Of a stretch of 64,000 nucleotides of DNA, positions 45,181 through 58,027 are shown piece by piece. A model generated the notes under the pieces. It saw only the letters and a list, made by a program, of their open reading frames with translations. It did no database searches and had not been told where the DNA came from. This stretch comes from Ornithodoros turicata (taxonomy: Eukaryota; Arthropoda; Arachnida; Ixodida; Argasidae), in NCBI RefSeq assembly GCF_037126465.1, contig NC_088203.1, positions 104,122,409 to 104,186,408 of the forward strand, in the 5' to 3' direction. The first letter of the stretch is position 1. Every line of letters starts with the position of its first letter. A program made the translations under genes and the position numbers.

Positions 45181-45344
45181 GCAAAAAAAAAAAAAAAGGC
45201 GTAGGAGACGGGCAGAGAAAGAAAACGACAGATTTGGGACAGGCGATAAAACCAATACGTTACAACCACAAATCTGAACTACAACACAACTCTGCCACTC
45301 AGGCTACAATAGATCACGGTACATAAAACAGTCGACGCTTTTCA

Positions 45345-45865
45345 AACAAACCTAGCTGTGGTGGTTACGGAGTCTTCCCTCGTGGATACACAAAACATCG
45401 TTGGCCTTCCTCACACAGAGACTCTCGCGCACTTGGTTACATAACTTGACTCCACTCAGAGTCTTTGCCCTTCTTCGTCGATCCTCGAACTTCCGTCACG
45501 CTACCGTCCACACATTGAATGTACCGACTTGCGCACCTCGGGATCTCCCCAGCGGAGAACCGCCGCCACCACTTTCACTGCACCTTTCACTTTCGCTGAC
45601 CACCAGACGAGTGACCTTACCCATTACGTTCCCTTCTTTTAACACCTCGGGGCACGCACGGGACCTTCTAACAACGCCCGCAAGACATGGCCCACTTTCC
45701 CTAGTCACAAATAGGTCACTGCCTGCGTCACATTCTTGGAATGAAAAGTTGCCCACTCTTTTACAATCCGGCAAACACCTGCCTTCCCGCGGTGGCACGG
45801 CTACTCTGGCCACCAAAAATGAACACCCCTTTTCCACGTGGTTCGACACAAGGCTTACACGTTAA
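45345..45865 (-). other. Possible Ty3/gypsy-type pol linker fragment
   Basis: A 117-codon - strand frame includes A-R-V-A-V-P-P-R-E-G-R and V-L-K-E-G-N-V-M-G-K-V. It loosely resembles the region between protease and reverse transcriptase of gypsy-type elements (..PPR....VLN...GT/N..G). The + strand is also open over 154 codons, so coding direction is uncertain. Listed as tentative. Confidence 0.25.
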
Positions 45866-46911
45866 ACATCGAGAAAAAATATAGGGGTAAATTACGGCTG
45901 TTTAAAACACAAATATCTGTTGTACCGTGACAACGTGGACATAACCGTACTTGGACGTACCGTCGGCGTACCGTGGATGCACCGTACGCTACAAATTCCG
46001 CAAAACAATGTCGAGGGGTACACCAGTTTTATCCCAATAAGCTGTAGGCCGCGCCGCAGAGATATGTCCTTACCAGTAATTCATAATTGGCTCCTTTATC
46101 TACCGTGCCTGCGACCCGTTCTCAACAGGGGTTGCCAATTTCCCTAACGGGTGCCATTTTTCAGAACGGGCTAAACGTCCAGCGACGTCAGCCACTGGCC
46201 ACAAAGAACGCGGAACGCACACCAAATTCTCCGAGCTGTGCTTGGTATGACGTATTAGCTGATCACAAGTTTCTGATTAGGAAACAATGGGTGGCTGCTT
46301 TCCGAAAGTCTGCCCATATATCACGGGAGAACGTGTGAAATGATCCACGGATGGGGCGACGTTGCCAGCACCTCAATGGTGTGTATTGTGTTATTAGATG
46401 TGCGGACCTGATGAATGGCCCTTTCTGCTTGAACGACGTTTGATTGCCCCACGAACAGAGGATTGGCACAGAATTAAAAACGAGCCATAGCGGGAAAAAG
46501 TAAGGGGAACTTGTTGATGGGTATTTAATAGTGTTATTGGTGTAGGTGTGAAGGAGTACTGGTCTCTCTTGAGAATATGGCACAGAGTATATGAGGACAT
46601 TTTGCTGCGGTGGAAGACGTTATCGCGGTGTGCAGGAACGTTAGAAAAACGATGATGACATCAGAGCAGGTATATGAGGAATTCTATCCAAGCGATTTCG
46701 GAATATTCATCGCGATACTCTTGGATTTCTTTATAGCCTTTCCAATCAATTAGATTCGGAATGGTAAGGATGAGTGATTTGCTGTTCTCGTGAATTCGCT
46801 ACGATTCTTAAGAAATAGACGCGTAATTCCCAACGGAAGTTTAAGTACGAAGAAAACTACACGCTAGTTGTCAAATTATCGGTTTCTATTCGTCGCTCGG
46901 GGGTTGGACTA
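45866..46911. other. No recognised feature
   Basis: About 1 kb with only short frames; no motif, repeat or RNA signal recognised. Confidence 0.45.
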
Positions 46912-46919
46912 GTAAATAC

Positions 46920-47670
46920 CAGAGTTGTACACGTTACTCGAAAAAAGTAATTGATTACAATTACTGTTACTACTGCGCGAAAAGTAATGCTTTACCGTTA
47001 CAAATTACTTCATCAAAAATGTAATACGTTACCGATTAAAAATGTAACGCGTTACTTTTCCCGTTACTTTTAAATTGTCGATCCTAGCAAAGCCAACAAG
47101 CCTGCAGTGTGCAAACATGCAGCTCTTGTTGCAAATTCTAATGAGACACCAACATACATGATAAGTGAAATTCACAAATACATCTGAAAGCAACATACAA
47201 AACACATACACGCGTTTATTACAGATTTATATACACATTTAAAACAACGTCGAAACATCCGCTTCGTTTTGTTACTATTGTTATGTTCAGCCCGCAAATT
47301 TATCAATACAGTCACCTATTTTACTGTTGCTCCAGTAGGTCGCGGTTTTAAGGGATTATCATATTTACTGTGGTGTGCATGGAACACGTGTGGACTAGAG
47401 ATGGCCGTCACAGTGACCTCTGCGTCATTGCTTCAGTGGAACTCGTGGTGGAACAAAAGAACAGATTGGCTTGCTGAAAATGGTTGCCATTGTTGACAGA
47501 AGGTTAAAAAAGTAATCGATTACTCAGTAATTGATTACTGCTGAAAATTGTAATCAGATTACTTGGAAAATTACTTGCTCACAAAATGAATTGATTACGT
47601 TAAAAATTACTGAGAAAAGTAATTGATTACTAGTAACGCAATTACTAGTAACGCGTTACGTACAACTCTG
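46920..47670. mobile_element. hAT-like element, GTAAC-rich, TSD GTAAATAC
   Basis: A 751-bp element with ends CAGAGTTGTACACGTTAC and GTAACGCGTTACGTACAACT CTG, inverted. It is flanked by a perfect 8-bp duplication GTAAATAC (46912-46919, 47671-47678). The subterminal regions repeat GTAATTGATTAC and GTTACT motifs in both orientations, likely transposase-binding arrays. The interior has no recognised transposase. Confidence 0.8.
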
Positions 47671-47705
47671 GTAAATACTAGTATGACTACAGGCTTCCCG
47701 CGTAG

Positions 47706-49354
47706 CAGACTTGTACACGTTACCGAAAAAAAGGAACTAAATACCGTTACTCGTTACCACGAAAAAAAGGAAATAAATACGTTACCCGTTACCAAAGTAA
47801 CAAAAGGAACGCGTTCCCGTTACTCGATAGTAACTAGTTACTTTTACGTTACCAAGCTATTACAGAGCCACAACCATATCAAAATTGACACGTGCTTCAT
47901 TTGGTCCGACAATTTCCATGGAATTTGCTTTGAAGGATAGTTGGTACTCGAAATGGGCATCGGTTATTTTTGGTGCGTTTGCTCGAGAGAGCCTCTGTGA
48001 CAAGACTGAAAAATTGCTGTGGAAAGGCATGGTTGCATCAAATACAACCACCTTTGTTTGATGCATGCGTTGGATGCGCCTGATTAGTAGCGAGGCTGAC
48101 TTTCCTTCTTTTTTTCGTTCTGTGAATTCAAGGTCAACAGCTGCTTTTATTCCCCTATTTTGGCACCACGGTTAGGAGGCTGCACGACGTCAGCGCGATA
48201 TTGTGCGTCTATGTTCTGATAAATATGTGATATATCTGATATGTTCTGATAAATGCTACACCAACGTCTACAAGCCGTTGTATAAGCTGCCTCTTTGAAT
48301 GGCTAACCTTTCCTTTCTTTCAGTAAACATACCCCCCCCCCCCCCCGTTGTAAGCCATCAAATCAACAAATGTTATCGGGCCTCACAACACAGCATTGGC
48401 TCCACGAGGTCGATGGACTCGTGAAAAGCAATGCCTTTAACGTGTAATCCTCTATATAGTAAATGCTACAGCTAACTAAAATATTGGAGACGCTCACCTG
48501 GGCACGCTTCTCCAAATTCGAATGCGACGAGTGGGATGCTCTCCTTCATTTTAGTTTGGGAAAGCAAAGAAGACACTAAAATACTACATTCCCGTCACCT
48601 TTTGCCGCCTTCACTCTGAACGTCTCGTCCAACCCAGGCCACACTCACGTGATTATCATCTGTGCCATCTTATAATCCAACGAGAGATCCTCACTGGAGC
48701 TCAGAAGTGTGGAGGTGGGAGCGAAAATACGGGGACTAAGGTTTCTTCCCGGGATACGCTGGTAGGCCAATGACACGCGCGGGCTGCATATAATAAACCC
48801 GGGATTTCGTGGTCCACGTCGGGTGGACCCACTTTACAACAACACGGCGAATCAGCAGAGATTGACAGTGCCATCTCAGGATCCGAGTTTCGGCGAGCTC
48901 AGTTACTCTAGTATATCCATTGGCAGCTGCTGGGAGATAACACCTACACCCACAAACAAATTCAGGGTATTTTTCCAAGAATGCTTTCAAGGTCAATGAC
49001 ACCACCGGGAAGTATTGGGGCATTCGTCATGCCGGTCACTTTCAGACTCAACAAAAGAATGACTGCCGACCAGAGGCTCCCAGGAGCTGAACATCCAGGT
49101 CAGGTCACCTCGTGTTAGAAGCGTGCGAGATTTCGGGAATTTCCACATACTAACTGACCATGTTGTCCATGTTGAAGCCGAGCGTAAACGAAGGAAAGGA
49201 ACGAGTAACGTGAGTAACGAGTTACCGATTTTTGTAACTGAATACGTTATTAGTTACAATTTTTAGAAAAGTAACTAGGTCGTTACTTCGTTACCGAAAA
49301 AAGTAACTGGTTACTGGGTAACGAGTTACTTGTAACGAGTTACGTACAACTCTG
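47706..49354. mobile_element. Second hAT-like element, TSD CCGCGTAG
   Basis: A 1649-bp element beginning CAGACTTGTACACGTTACCG and ending GAGTTACGTACAACTCTG. It is flanked by a perfect 8-bp duplication CCGCGTAG (47698-47705, 49355-49362). It belongs to the same superfamily as its neighbour 35 bp away but has a different interior. Minus-strand open stretches inside (48736-49023, 47860-48066) are unidentified and may be captured host sequence. Confidence 0.8.
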
Positions 49355-49561
49355 CCGCGTAGTTGAAGGTGACTCATTTCCATGACAACGGCTAGAAGCA
49401 TGTCTGTGATTCGCGGGCCGACCTGCGACACGTCGCGGTCACAGAGCGACGAGGCGTTATTCAGTGCAGACGACGTTGCTATACGTTGAGAACGCGTCGT
49501 GTTATCTTCTGTTCCCTGTCTCAGATTTTATCGTAGTTTTACAATGTTCCAGCTCGCCTGC

Positions 49562-49717
49562 CAGTGGCGGATCCAAGAGGGGGGGGGGGCGGTTGGGCGA
49601 TCACCCCCCTAAAAAGGTCAGTTCATACATTGAATTTCCCTCTCCCCCTTCCCCACTACGCGCTCCGAAAAAGAACCCCCCCCCCCACCCCAAACCGAGG
49701 GTCTGGATCCCGCCCTG
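49562..49717. mobile_element. 156-bp hAT-type MITE, TSD TCGCCTGC
   Basis: It starts CAGTGGCGGATCCAAGAGGG and ends GGGTCTGGATCCCGCCCTG. It is flanked by a perfect 8-bp duplication TCGCCTGC (49554-49561 and 49718-49725), with G and C runs in the interior. Very short, purely non-coding. Confidence 0.75.
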
Positions 49718-49725
49718 TCGCCTGC

Positions 49726-52108
49726 ACCCTTGCACTTCTACGGGATTCTGGACGCTATCTCTCCCTTGTTTCCACGCTCCATATGTGCGTAAACAGTTTC
49801 AGTATTTTTCCCCCACGAGAAAGAACGATTAACAATCCTGTAAATCTCTACGTCTCTAACGGACCAATTTTCTGCCATTTAATTACGCTCTGGCATTACA
49901 TATCGGCGGGAAAGAACGGCCGCCGGGTTTACGAAGGTCGCGCGACCTGGATCTCATCCCATATAAGGGCAGTATCAAGCAGCGTTGGCACGTGAAGTAA
50001 ATCACACCTGAAAGGTCGCAATTATAGATAAAGGCAGGTGGGCCGACGGCATTCGGATCAAAACAGATAGAATCTCTCTGAGCGGTCCACACCCTAATAC
50101 TGACCGGGTACCATTACTGATGCATCAGAAGATCACTCTCGCGAAATAATAAGGCAGACAGTTCGTGCGTGGGCCCCGTATTTAAGGTGGCGAACTCTCG
50201 GAATGAGGACATTTTGAAGAAGCCCATTGGAAGGAAGCCACCAAGAGATACTTGAGAGATCTTCTCCCTGAGAAAACGATCAATGTTCTTAACCTGTCGG
50301 TTTCTGTGGGACTACGACGAATGAGAACGGTAATGAAGGGACGTGATTTTTATCGCGTTTTGTTATTTTTAATTCTGGGTTTTGCTTTAAAAAAAAGAAA
50401 CTTGGTTTCTGGTATTGTAGGTATCGCCTTGAGCACGGCCAAGATCACGAGTAACCAAGAGCACCGAAGCCAATAACGGGGGTTAAAACAAAGCCGGAAA
50501 CACAGGGGAGGCACAAACCCGCTATTGTTGTAACTACCCTCGCGCGAGTGCTTTTGGCAAAACTGCCATCTTCTTCAGGTCGCACGTCATAGAAAACGTC
50601 ATTTTGAGGTCATGTGACTTTGTTTACATGTCGTTTTGCCGCTCACCGACATATTCCCGTCGTCATAGCGAAAAGAGATGAACGTATTTCGCCAACGTAA
50701 ACTATGCGGTGCTTCTTCCGCAACATGGTAGCCTATTTCTCCTTAGTTTAAGTACATCGCATCGGCTCAGTGAGTCTTAACGCTCGGTCGTCATTACATC
50801 TTTGGAAGTCGTCAACAGTACATGGCCTTACGTGCAAAACTGCGCGGCTTACCGCGAGATTATCGGATGCAAACAATTACCGTGATCGAAAAACATCCAA
50901 AACGTCGCACAGAAACAACAACCGCATTGTGTACAAACGGTTTGGCCGCCGATCACGGGCGCCGCCACCTTTAATGTCACGTGTGCCTTGACGTTTGCTG
51001 GTACGTGCGACCAGGACCTGTCCAGGATGCATTGCATTCGCCCAGCACGCTTTCGTCTACGGAGCAATACATTGGATGCCACCCCTGTGGCCAGAAACGA
51101 CGCCTTAAAAAAAAAAAACCCCGCTGGTCAATCTTATCTATAGTCGTGTTCAACTTAAAAAAGAACATAAAGTTAGTCCGTCAACTCCATACGCCGTTGG
51201 AGATAAGGAGAAGCAATAGGAGCGCCAGGAAAACTACTGCAGCGCCACCATACGCCATCAGTGGGGGAGCGCACTCTCTGCGGCAGCGTAGTGTCACGCG
51301 GCCAGTCTTAACATCCAATACGGAAGCAGACTGAATACGGTGGATTACATTATCGGGCGCATGGAGGGAGCCTGACCACTGTGTCCAGCCATCCTATCCG
51401 CGGCGCAGTAATATTTTCAGAGCTGACGGGCTAGATTTCTTTTCCTTCTTAAGTTGAATACGAGCATAGACAGGCACCCTGGCCCAGCAGTGTACGCTTG
51501 CATAGCTTTTCCTCGTAATGAATCACATTATCTGTTTAGATTGACGTAGTACGACCAGAAGTTCCTCTGCAGTGAGATAGATGACGGTGCGGCGACTAGA
51601 CTAAAGCACACCCTTCCCTTCCCTTTCGAGGCAACTACCATCGCTGTGCCATTAAAGCAATTACGCGGGCTATTTATGCCCGCATGGTACGGCGTCCAAA
51701 GTACGGTCGTTCCATGGACAGACAGCGCATTGCGAAGACGCGCCAAGGCAGCAACGGGAACGCGTCAGCGGAATACAGAATGAGCTGCCAAGAGTGCTAA
51801 TCAGCGGGTTGCCAACTTCATTGAGCTAAAATGTATTACAGTTATAGTCTCCAATTACATCGATGCTTATTTCATGCACAGTGCAGCTCATCTTTTAGCC
51901 CGCACCGACCTGGGGCGATCATAAAACACTAAAAAAGGCTCGGGTATATCAGTTGGCAACATGTCCGTCTATTGATCCCACGGTTGCGGATTCGCATCCG
52001 GCTAAGAAACTTTGTGGCAGGGTGCAAGTTGCTTATAAATCTTGTGGCGTTACTCTCAAACCAGCAGTCTCCGAGCGCTCCTTAGCCTCGTTCCCAACAA
52101 CGATACAG
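49726..52108. other. No recognised gene; short open frames only
   Basis: About 2.4 kb. Frames such as 50770-50991 and 50981-51334 (+) or 50849-51082 (-) overlap one another and show no recognised motif. A poly-A stretch lies at about 51106-51118. Confidence 0.45.
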
Positions 52109-52110
52109 TA

Positions 52111-52348
52111 CACTCTTAAAAATGAACTTCACCACATAGCACGCTCCTAGCCAACCACCATCCCGAATGACAACGTTCTCGCCTCTGATTTGTTGAAAAC
52201 GGGAGGAGGAGCCTATTTTGTGCTGTGCATAATGGGCACAAAATTGGCTCCTCCTCCCGTTTTCAAGAAATCTAGGGCGAGAACGTTGTCATTCGGGGTG
52301 ATGGTTGGCTAGGAGCGTGCTATGTGGTGAAGTTCATTTTTAAGAGTG
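52111..52348. mobile_element. Near-perfect palindromic MITE, TA-flanked
   Basis: A 238-bp element whose ends read CACTCTTAAAAATGAACTTC and its reverse complement, with arms of about 110 bp (CCACATAGCACGCTCCTAGC ... CGGGAGGAGGAGCC) around a small loop. TA dinucleotides flank both sides (52109-52110, 52349-52350), as in Tc1/mariner-type insertions. Confidence 0.85.
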
Positions 52349-52350
52349 TA

Positions 52351-53059
52351 GGGGCGGACTGAAAGAATTGCCTCCTCCCATTGGGGATGGATGCTGGTGG
52401 ACGCCGTCTTTAATGAGCATAACTGATGAGAACGTTAACGTTCCATATAACTGGTCATCCGGTTAACATCTGAGTAGCGTATCAATGTTCCAAAGATCAG
52501 ATAAAAGAATTTTTTTGCTTGCTTCCGCGTGCGATATAAACAGTTGTCCACGTGAGGAGTACTGGCCAATGCGATATCTTCCCTACTCCGGTTCCTATGT
52601 GCTCTCAACGAACGGAGAAGCTGACCAACCACCTCGCGAATTGGTCAAAACTAAAGATATAAAAATAGCACGCTAGAACGTTAATGAGGATGGGATCACT
52701 GTGTTTGTGAATTCTCTAATCAGTCAACAATACAAAAAACGTCTTAAGTGACCGCCAGCTTTCATGGTTATTATAGAAACGGATCATAGTTGTCTCGGGA
52801 CCGCAAAATCACGAATGTCCCTTACCTTTTATTAAAGTACACGGAGTATACATGTTTCCTCCATCCATTACAATGCATAAAGCAAAAAACCAATGCCCCC
52901 TGACCTATTTGACGTCATACACAAATTATATCCCCGTGAGTTCCAATTAGCTGCCGTGCACGCTTTCCTCTCATCAAGCGCACCTCGTCGTCGATCTGCC
53001 TGGAAGGCGCTATTTTGCGCTAACCCAAAACATGGACTGAGAGGGCCTTAGAACCTTAT
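52351..53059. other. No recognised feature
   Basis: About 700 bp with no motif I can support. Confidence 0.45.
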
Positions 53060-54420
53060 CTTCATTTTCAAGATTTTAATGTGGGGTTTTCTCGCAGAGT
53101 TAATGACCTACATGGTGGGGTAGCGCTTTACATCCGTAGGAGCATCTCATATTCCGTGATGGAGAAAACGTCATTTTCTTGTCGGTTAGTAGAGTCTCTC
53201 CTCATTGAAATTCCTGAGTGCCCTCCCCACTTTTCCACTTTCCATAAACGGCCTCTCAATGTCGGTGTTATACAGGGTGTCTTTTTTTTTTCTTACAGAT
53301 TTGTCATATATATAAGGGCTATAAAATATGAGGGCTATAGACATCCAGTTTTCACTTCCATCATCTCTGGGCCGGCGGACGTTCTTGATCATCTGTTGCT
53401 CAACCGTCGAATGACTAATTACCTAAAAATCGTTAATTAACTTTTTAATTATAACACCTACGAAGTTGTCCAAATGAGGACACCTGTTCCCTTCGGTCAC
53501 CTGATATCGTAGCCGTTTTCAGAACAAAAATTCGTTCGATAGATCGTCCGCAAAAAATTCGTGAAGGAACACAATTTTTTTATTTATTTTGTTCATCGCG
53601 CATCTTCGGAGACGCGTCTTTCCTTCATCCCCCAATGTGAGAGGGTGAAAGAGCACACTATCGCCTCGTGCGTCCTGGAAAAAGATTAAAAGAAAACAGA
53701 AAATGCATAGATAAGGGCAGTTCCGATAGCGGCACCCGATACATTTGTTTTTGTTTTGTTTCCACAAGGTAAAGCTCATCTTCGACGCATGAGGCGGCAC
53801 TGTGCTCCTTCACCCTTTCACATTGAGGGTGAAGGGAAGACGAGTCTCCCAAGATAAGCAATGAACAAAATAAATAACAAAATGGTGTTCTTTCAAGATT
53901 TTTTTTTGAGGACGATCTATCGAACGGATTTTTGTTCTGAAAACGGCTACGATATCAGGTGACCGAAGGGAACAGATATTCTCTTTGGGACAACTTAGTA
54001 GCTTTTATAACTAAAAAGTTAATTAAAGATTTTTACGTAATTAGTCATTCGACGGTTGAGCAACAGATGGCCAAGAACGTCCGCCGGCCCAGAGATGATA
54101 GAAGCGAAAACAGGACGTCTATATAGCTCTTATAGTTTTCTTTTAAATGAAAAATCTGTATGGAAAAGAAAAAAAAAAAGACACCCTGTATATCGATCAC
54201 CAAATAATGGTGTAAACTCCTTTCTTCACGAGTTTGAGCGCATATTATTTACTTTTTGGTCCTCAAGGTACAATGTTATAATCTTAGGTGACATAAACAT
54301 AGATCTGCTTTCCCTATATCTCGCAAGCACATTGTACACTGAAATATTCGCATCTTACGCCTTTAAACAGCTGATTGCCTCAACCACGCGTTTTAACACT
54401 CCACATTCGGGATCGCACGT
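53060..54420 (+). pseudogene. LINE endonuclease-domain fragment, split by a MITE
   Basis: The left part (to 53270) reads G-G-V-A-L-Y-I-R-R-S-I-S-Y; the right part (from 54191) reads R-S-P-N-N-G-V-N-S-F-L and V-I-I-L-G-D-I-N-I-D-L-L. GGVALYIR, (Y)R(S/P)PN and LGDxNID are in-order hallmarks of the apurinic-type endonuclease domain of Jockey/CR1-like LINEs. The domain is interrupted by the TA-flanked element 53273-54188. It lacks the reverse transcriptase, and the recognisable text stops about 54420. Confidence 0.75.
53273..54188. mobile_element. Fold-back Tc1/mariner-type MITE, copy 1
   Basis: 916 bp, ends CAGGGTGTCTTTTTTT and AAAAAGACACCCTG, flanked by TA on both sides. The arms (over 300 bp each, carrying TCTGGGCCGGCGGACGTTCT, CGTCGAATGACTAATTACCT and CGATATCGTAGCC-like blocks) are inverted, so most of the element can fold on itself. 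No transposase frame. Confidence 0.85.
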
Positions 54421-54430
54421 TCCCCCAGGG

Positions 54431-57189
54431 TGTTACTGGTGACGTTGCCCACCTCTACGCGTCTTTTCACCTCCAGCACCGCAGCACGGAGCAGCCTGAG
54501 CGTGGCCGACTACGGAAAGCAGTTCCACCACGGAGCGGTTCTCGAAAAGCGACTCTGCGAGCACTGCGCCGCGCATCTGTTGTCAGGCATAAATGGGACA
54601 ACCCGCTGGTCGCTGACGGGACAAAGACGGCGGTCCAGATGTCGTCCCCATTTAGGCACGACAGATGTTGAAGAATAAGGTAAGGAACAACAGGCGAGTT
54701 ACCAAAGGCAAGGACAGACGCTGGTTAGGCTTTAGGTTGGTAAAGGGCCGAACTAAAGAGTTCACAGATGGCGATACGTCGATGCTGGCCGGTGAACTCT
54801 CGTGGCATCTCCCATATGCCCATCGCTTTCGTGGATAAACGACGCCACGATGAAGATGATGATTGGTCAGTGGCAGTGATGATGCTGCTGCTTCTGACAC
54901 GACCTCCATGTTGAAGGACGAACTCTGCGGCACTACTCAAGGGGCGTGGCACCACTGAACCTTAACTTAAGGCACTGAACTTAACTTAAGGCAGTTTCAC
55001 TAAACGTCCGTGGTAAGGCACTGTCTTCCGGTCGCGATGATGCGGTCCGTATGTTGCTGCTGCGGCTGACGGTGTAGTAACGCCACCAAATTTTTCAGTG
55101 CGCTTTCCTGGGAAAGCTTTCCTCATCGGGCAAAACGAGGACCCCAGTGCATGAGCACAGTTTCAATCGCAATTGCCGGAAAGGAGACAAGTTGCCTGTC
55201 TACTTCACCACAGCTGTTTCTTCGTCGATAAACTATTGAAAGTACGCTTTGTGGTGTGTTTTCCGTGTGATCGTCCGGTGATGTTCGTAGGCTTTTAGCG
55301 CTTTGAAACGACTTTAATAACGATAACAAAAACGGTAATAAAAAGAACAGAGATTATAACTAACTATACGAGCAACGATAGCTATAAGAGGCTGCTGCTA
55401 AGTTCACTATCAACGTATAATAATTAATAGCAGCGTTAATTTATAAGCTCTGAGCGAACTGTCAAGTGTTGTACCGAGTTATACTCTATAAGCAAAGATC
55501 GAGTGGTACAAGCACAACCACTTCCAAAAACACGCGCCGTGCGTTACATGTGCATAGCTTTTACGTCATCAAACACAATATTTCCAGCACAATAACATTT
55601 CGACGCAATATCGTGCATTGCAGGTTGGTGTCGGAAGCTAGTGGTTACGGCATAAACCTTTCTTCTCATTTCATGAGAGTAATAACAATGGAATGCCAAG
55701 CGACTTACATCAAAGAAGATCTGTCGAGGAGGCGAAAAACCCCAAAATGAAAAACTGTCAAACTTTTCCTCAAGACTCTCGAGGAAGCCTCGTCCAGCCA
55801 CACTTTTATTACATTTCTTTTTCGAAGCTGTCCGGCATTCAACTCTCATTCCAAAGAGAAGGAAGAAATATCTCACTTCATGTTCCCTCCACGAAGCTTC
55901 ATAACAGAAGAATGTTCACTATCGCAAGGCGTTACAACGATACGAGTTCAGAACGAAACTGGTTGCCAAAACGAAAAGTCGTCCTCGAAACGAAGACTCG
56001 GGAAAATATGGGTCGAAATAGTTATAAAAAGTCCCGAGGAAGCGCGAAAGGAAGGATGTAGCAGAATTCAATAATAGAGGACTCAAGGGACGTTTACGTC
56101 ACACAAAAAAAAGAGAGGGAGAGAAAAAGAAATAGAGGGGAGGTCCAGTTCCAAGGCACGTCAGATGGACGAGGAGAGAGGGCGAGATAAAAAAAAAAAA
56201 TCGATTGTGAAAGATTGCGACTGAATTTTCTTCTATCGACTCCGGTCTGTCAAACACGACGCCGGAATAACAGTGACACTCGAAAGTGCCAAGTTGAAAT
56301 AACGGGTTTCGTATTGCGATCAGGAGTGAGTTTGGTGGCTGCGAAAGAGTCGGGAGGGGGAAGGAGAGAAGTAGGTGAGGAGATGGGGCGTACATCGTAT
56401 ATTAAAGAACGGAGACCGAACGAGATGAAAGAGAGAGCGAGGAAAAGGAAGAAAAAGGATTCTGAAACAAGCGAGCGGCGGTAATGTGAAAAATGGCGAT
56501 CGTGCAAGATATTTTGTCGAAGATGATGGGACGATTCTTTGCTTTGATGCGTGACGGATGTTCCGAATGAACGCAGTAGATAATAATCTTTACACATTCA
56601 CAAGCACTTCCATGAACCAATTAGCTCGATTGCCTGTTACAGGTAGCTGCTGCGTTATCTGACTTGCCAGAACCTTCTGCCAAATTAAACATTCCACAAG
56701 CAGAAAACGCAGCCGATATGAGCACACAGCGCGGACGTGTATAGACACACGCACGCGGTACAAATACATACGAAACTGCTAAAAAAGTAATAATGGTAGA
56801 AGAACACAGTAGAGTATAGCGAATCCATGTAATTACATTTAGGAATATTACGAAGAATCTAATAGCGACGTCTTGATTTCCTTATTGACTCTCATTACGG
56901 ACCTTGAAGTTTTTCTGTTGTCGAAGTAATCAGTTGAACAGGAGCGGAATATAATATACTATGTGGTACACTTCCCATAATCTCCCTTACAAAACTCTCT
57001 CAAAAAGAAAGATTTCCTGATCGCAATGTTGTATTTCTGAAAGTTGCTGCAGGTAATCAGGTAACGAAGGCGCATACCTCGCCAGTATTTCTACTTTAAT
57101 GAGGTACGCAAAAAACTCATTCCAATGCCTCAAGCACGTTTCGTATGAAGCGCACTGAAATAGTCGCGTAACATGAACAGTATAAATAT
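54431..57189. other. Unassigned
   Basis: At about 54960-54990 AACTTAAGGCACTGAACTTA is a short tandem duplication; 56100-56200 is purine-rich with poly-A runs. Frames at 54430-54678, 55544-55876 and 56215-56597 have no motif I recognise. Possibly degraded LTR-element sequence, but not supportable. Confidence 0.35.
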
Positions 57190-57212
57190 GGCAGTCGTCA
57201 AAATAGTCAGAG

Positions 57213-57345
57213 AGCGCAGGATTTGAACCACACACCTCTCGAATACCGGTCGAGCGCCTTGAGGCAACTTGAGGATTGTGTCGTGTTTGTTTGTCCCTTT
57301 GTATGTTGCAGCCTCAGAACAATTACTTTCCTTCATATTCGCGTA
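57213..57345 (-). repeat. tRNA-like head joined to an array-3 spacer copy
   Basis: On the - strand GGAAAGTAATTGTTCTGAGG, CTGCAACATACAAAGGGAC and CACAATCCTCAAGTTGCC match the array-3 spacer (GGAAAGTAATTGTTCTGAGG, CTGGAACATACAAAAG, AATCCTCAAGTTGCCTG). Directly after comes a tRNA-like stretch, GCGCTCGACCGGTATTCGAG with B box GGTTCAAATCC (57219-57229). So part of the array-3 spacer exists outside the array, next to polymerase III promoter-like sequence. Confidence 0.7.
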
Positions 57346-58027
57346 ACACTCACAAATGGGGAGAACAACCATTTTAATGTCCCATATTCATTCGTACTCA
57401 CTGTGCACAAAACGTTCTTTGAGAAAACCATTTTCACTGTTATCGAATAATAATTGCTGTTCGAAAGAAAGCAGCGGGATGGAAAGGTTGTGATTAACAC
57501 GTCATTCTTTTCCTTTCCCCCCCACAGGAACAAAAAGAAAAAAAAAGAAAGAAAGGAAATAAAGAACAACAAAACCTTAATCGAATGAAAGTCCTGGGTG
57601 GGCGCGCACTGCGCAACCAACCGTTCTGTATCTTAATCGGAGGGGATCTTAACCTCGGCGAGACCTACTAAACGGCGGTCCTCTTGTTATTACAGTCTGA
57701 GCGAGATTTGCGAATTTATTCGACTCGGATTAAATAAAGTATGCGGACGGAATATTTAACTTTCATGACGCACATTTTAGAATAGGATTGGGCCAGAGGA
57801 ATTATGTGGGCGCAGAGGAAGATTTTGCGAGCAGCCAAACCGTTTTTCCTGGATTTGGTCGTTCCAAAAGCAACTTCTTTCGCTTGACATAAGAGACAGA
57901 TATACAAGAAAGAGAAATTGGGACTGTATGAATTACCGACTCATTTGATTTTAGAAGTCGTACCTATAAGCTCTTATACGCCCCCCCCCCCTTGTATGAC
58001 GTCACGTAACTTTTTTTTAAGTCCCAC
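57346..58027. other. No recognised feature
   Basis: Includes an A/G-rich low-complexity stretch (57535-57570) and a C run near 57980. Nothing else. Confidence 0.45.

Noticed and set aside
45401..45865. 154-codon + strand frame as a gene
   Set aside because: The antisense frame fits a retroelement pol linker somewhat better, and the + frame has no motif. Neither is strong enough for a gene call.
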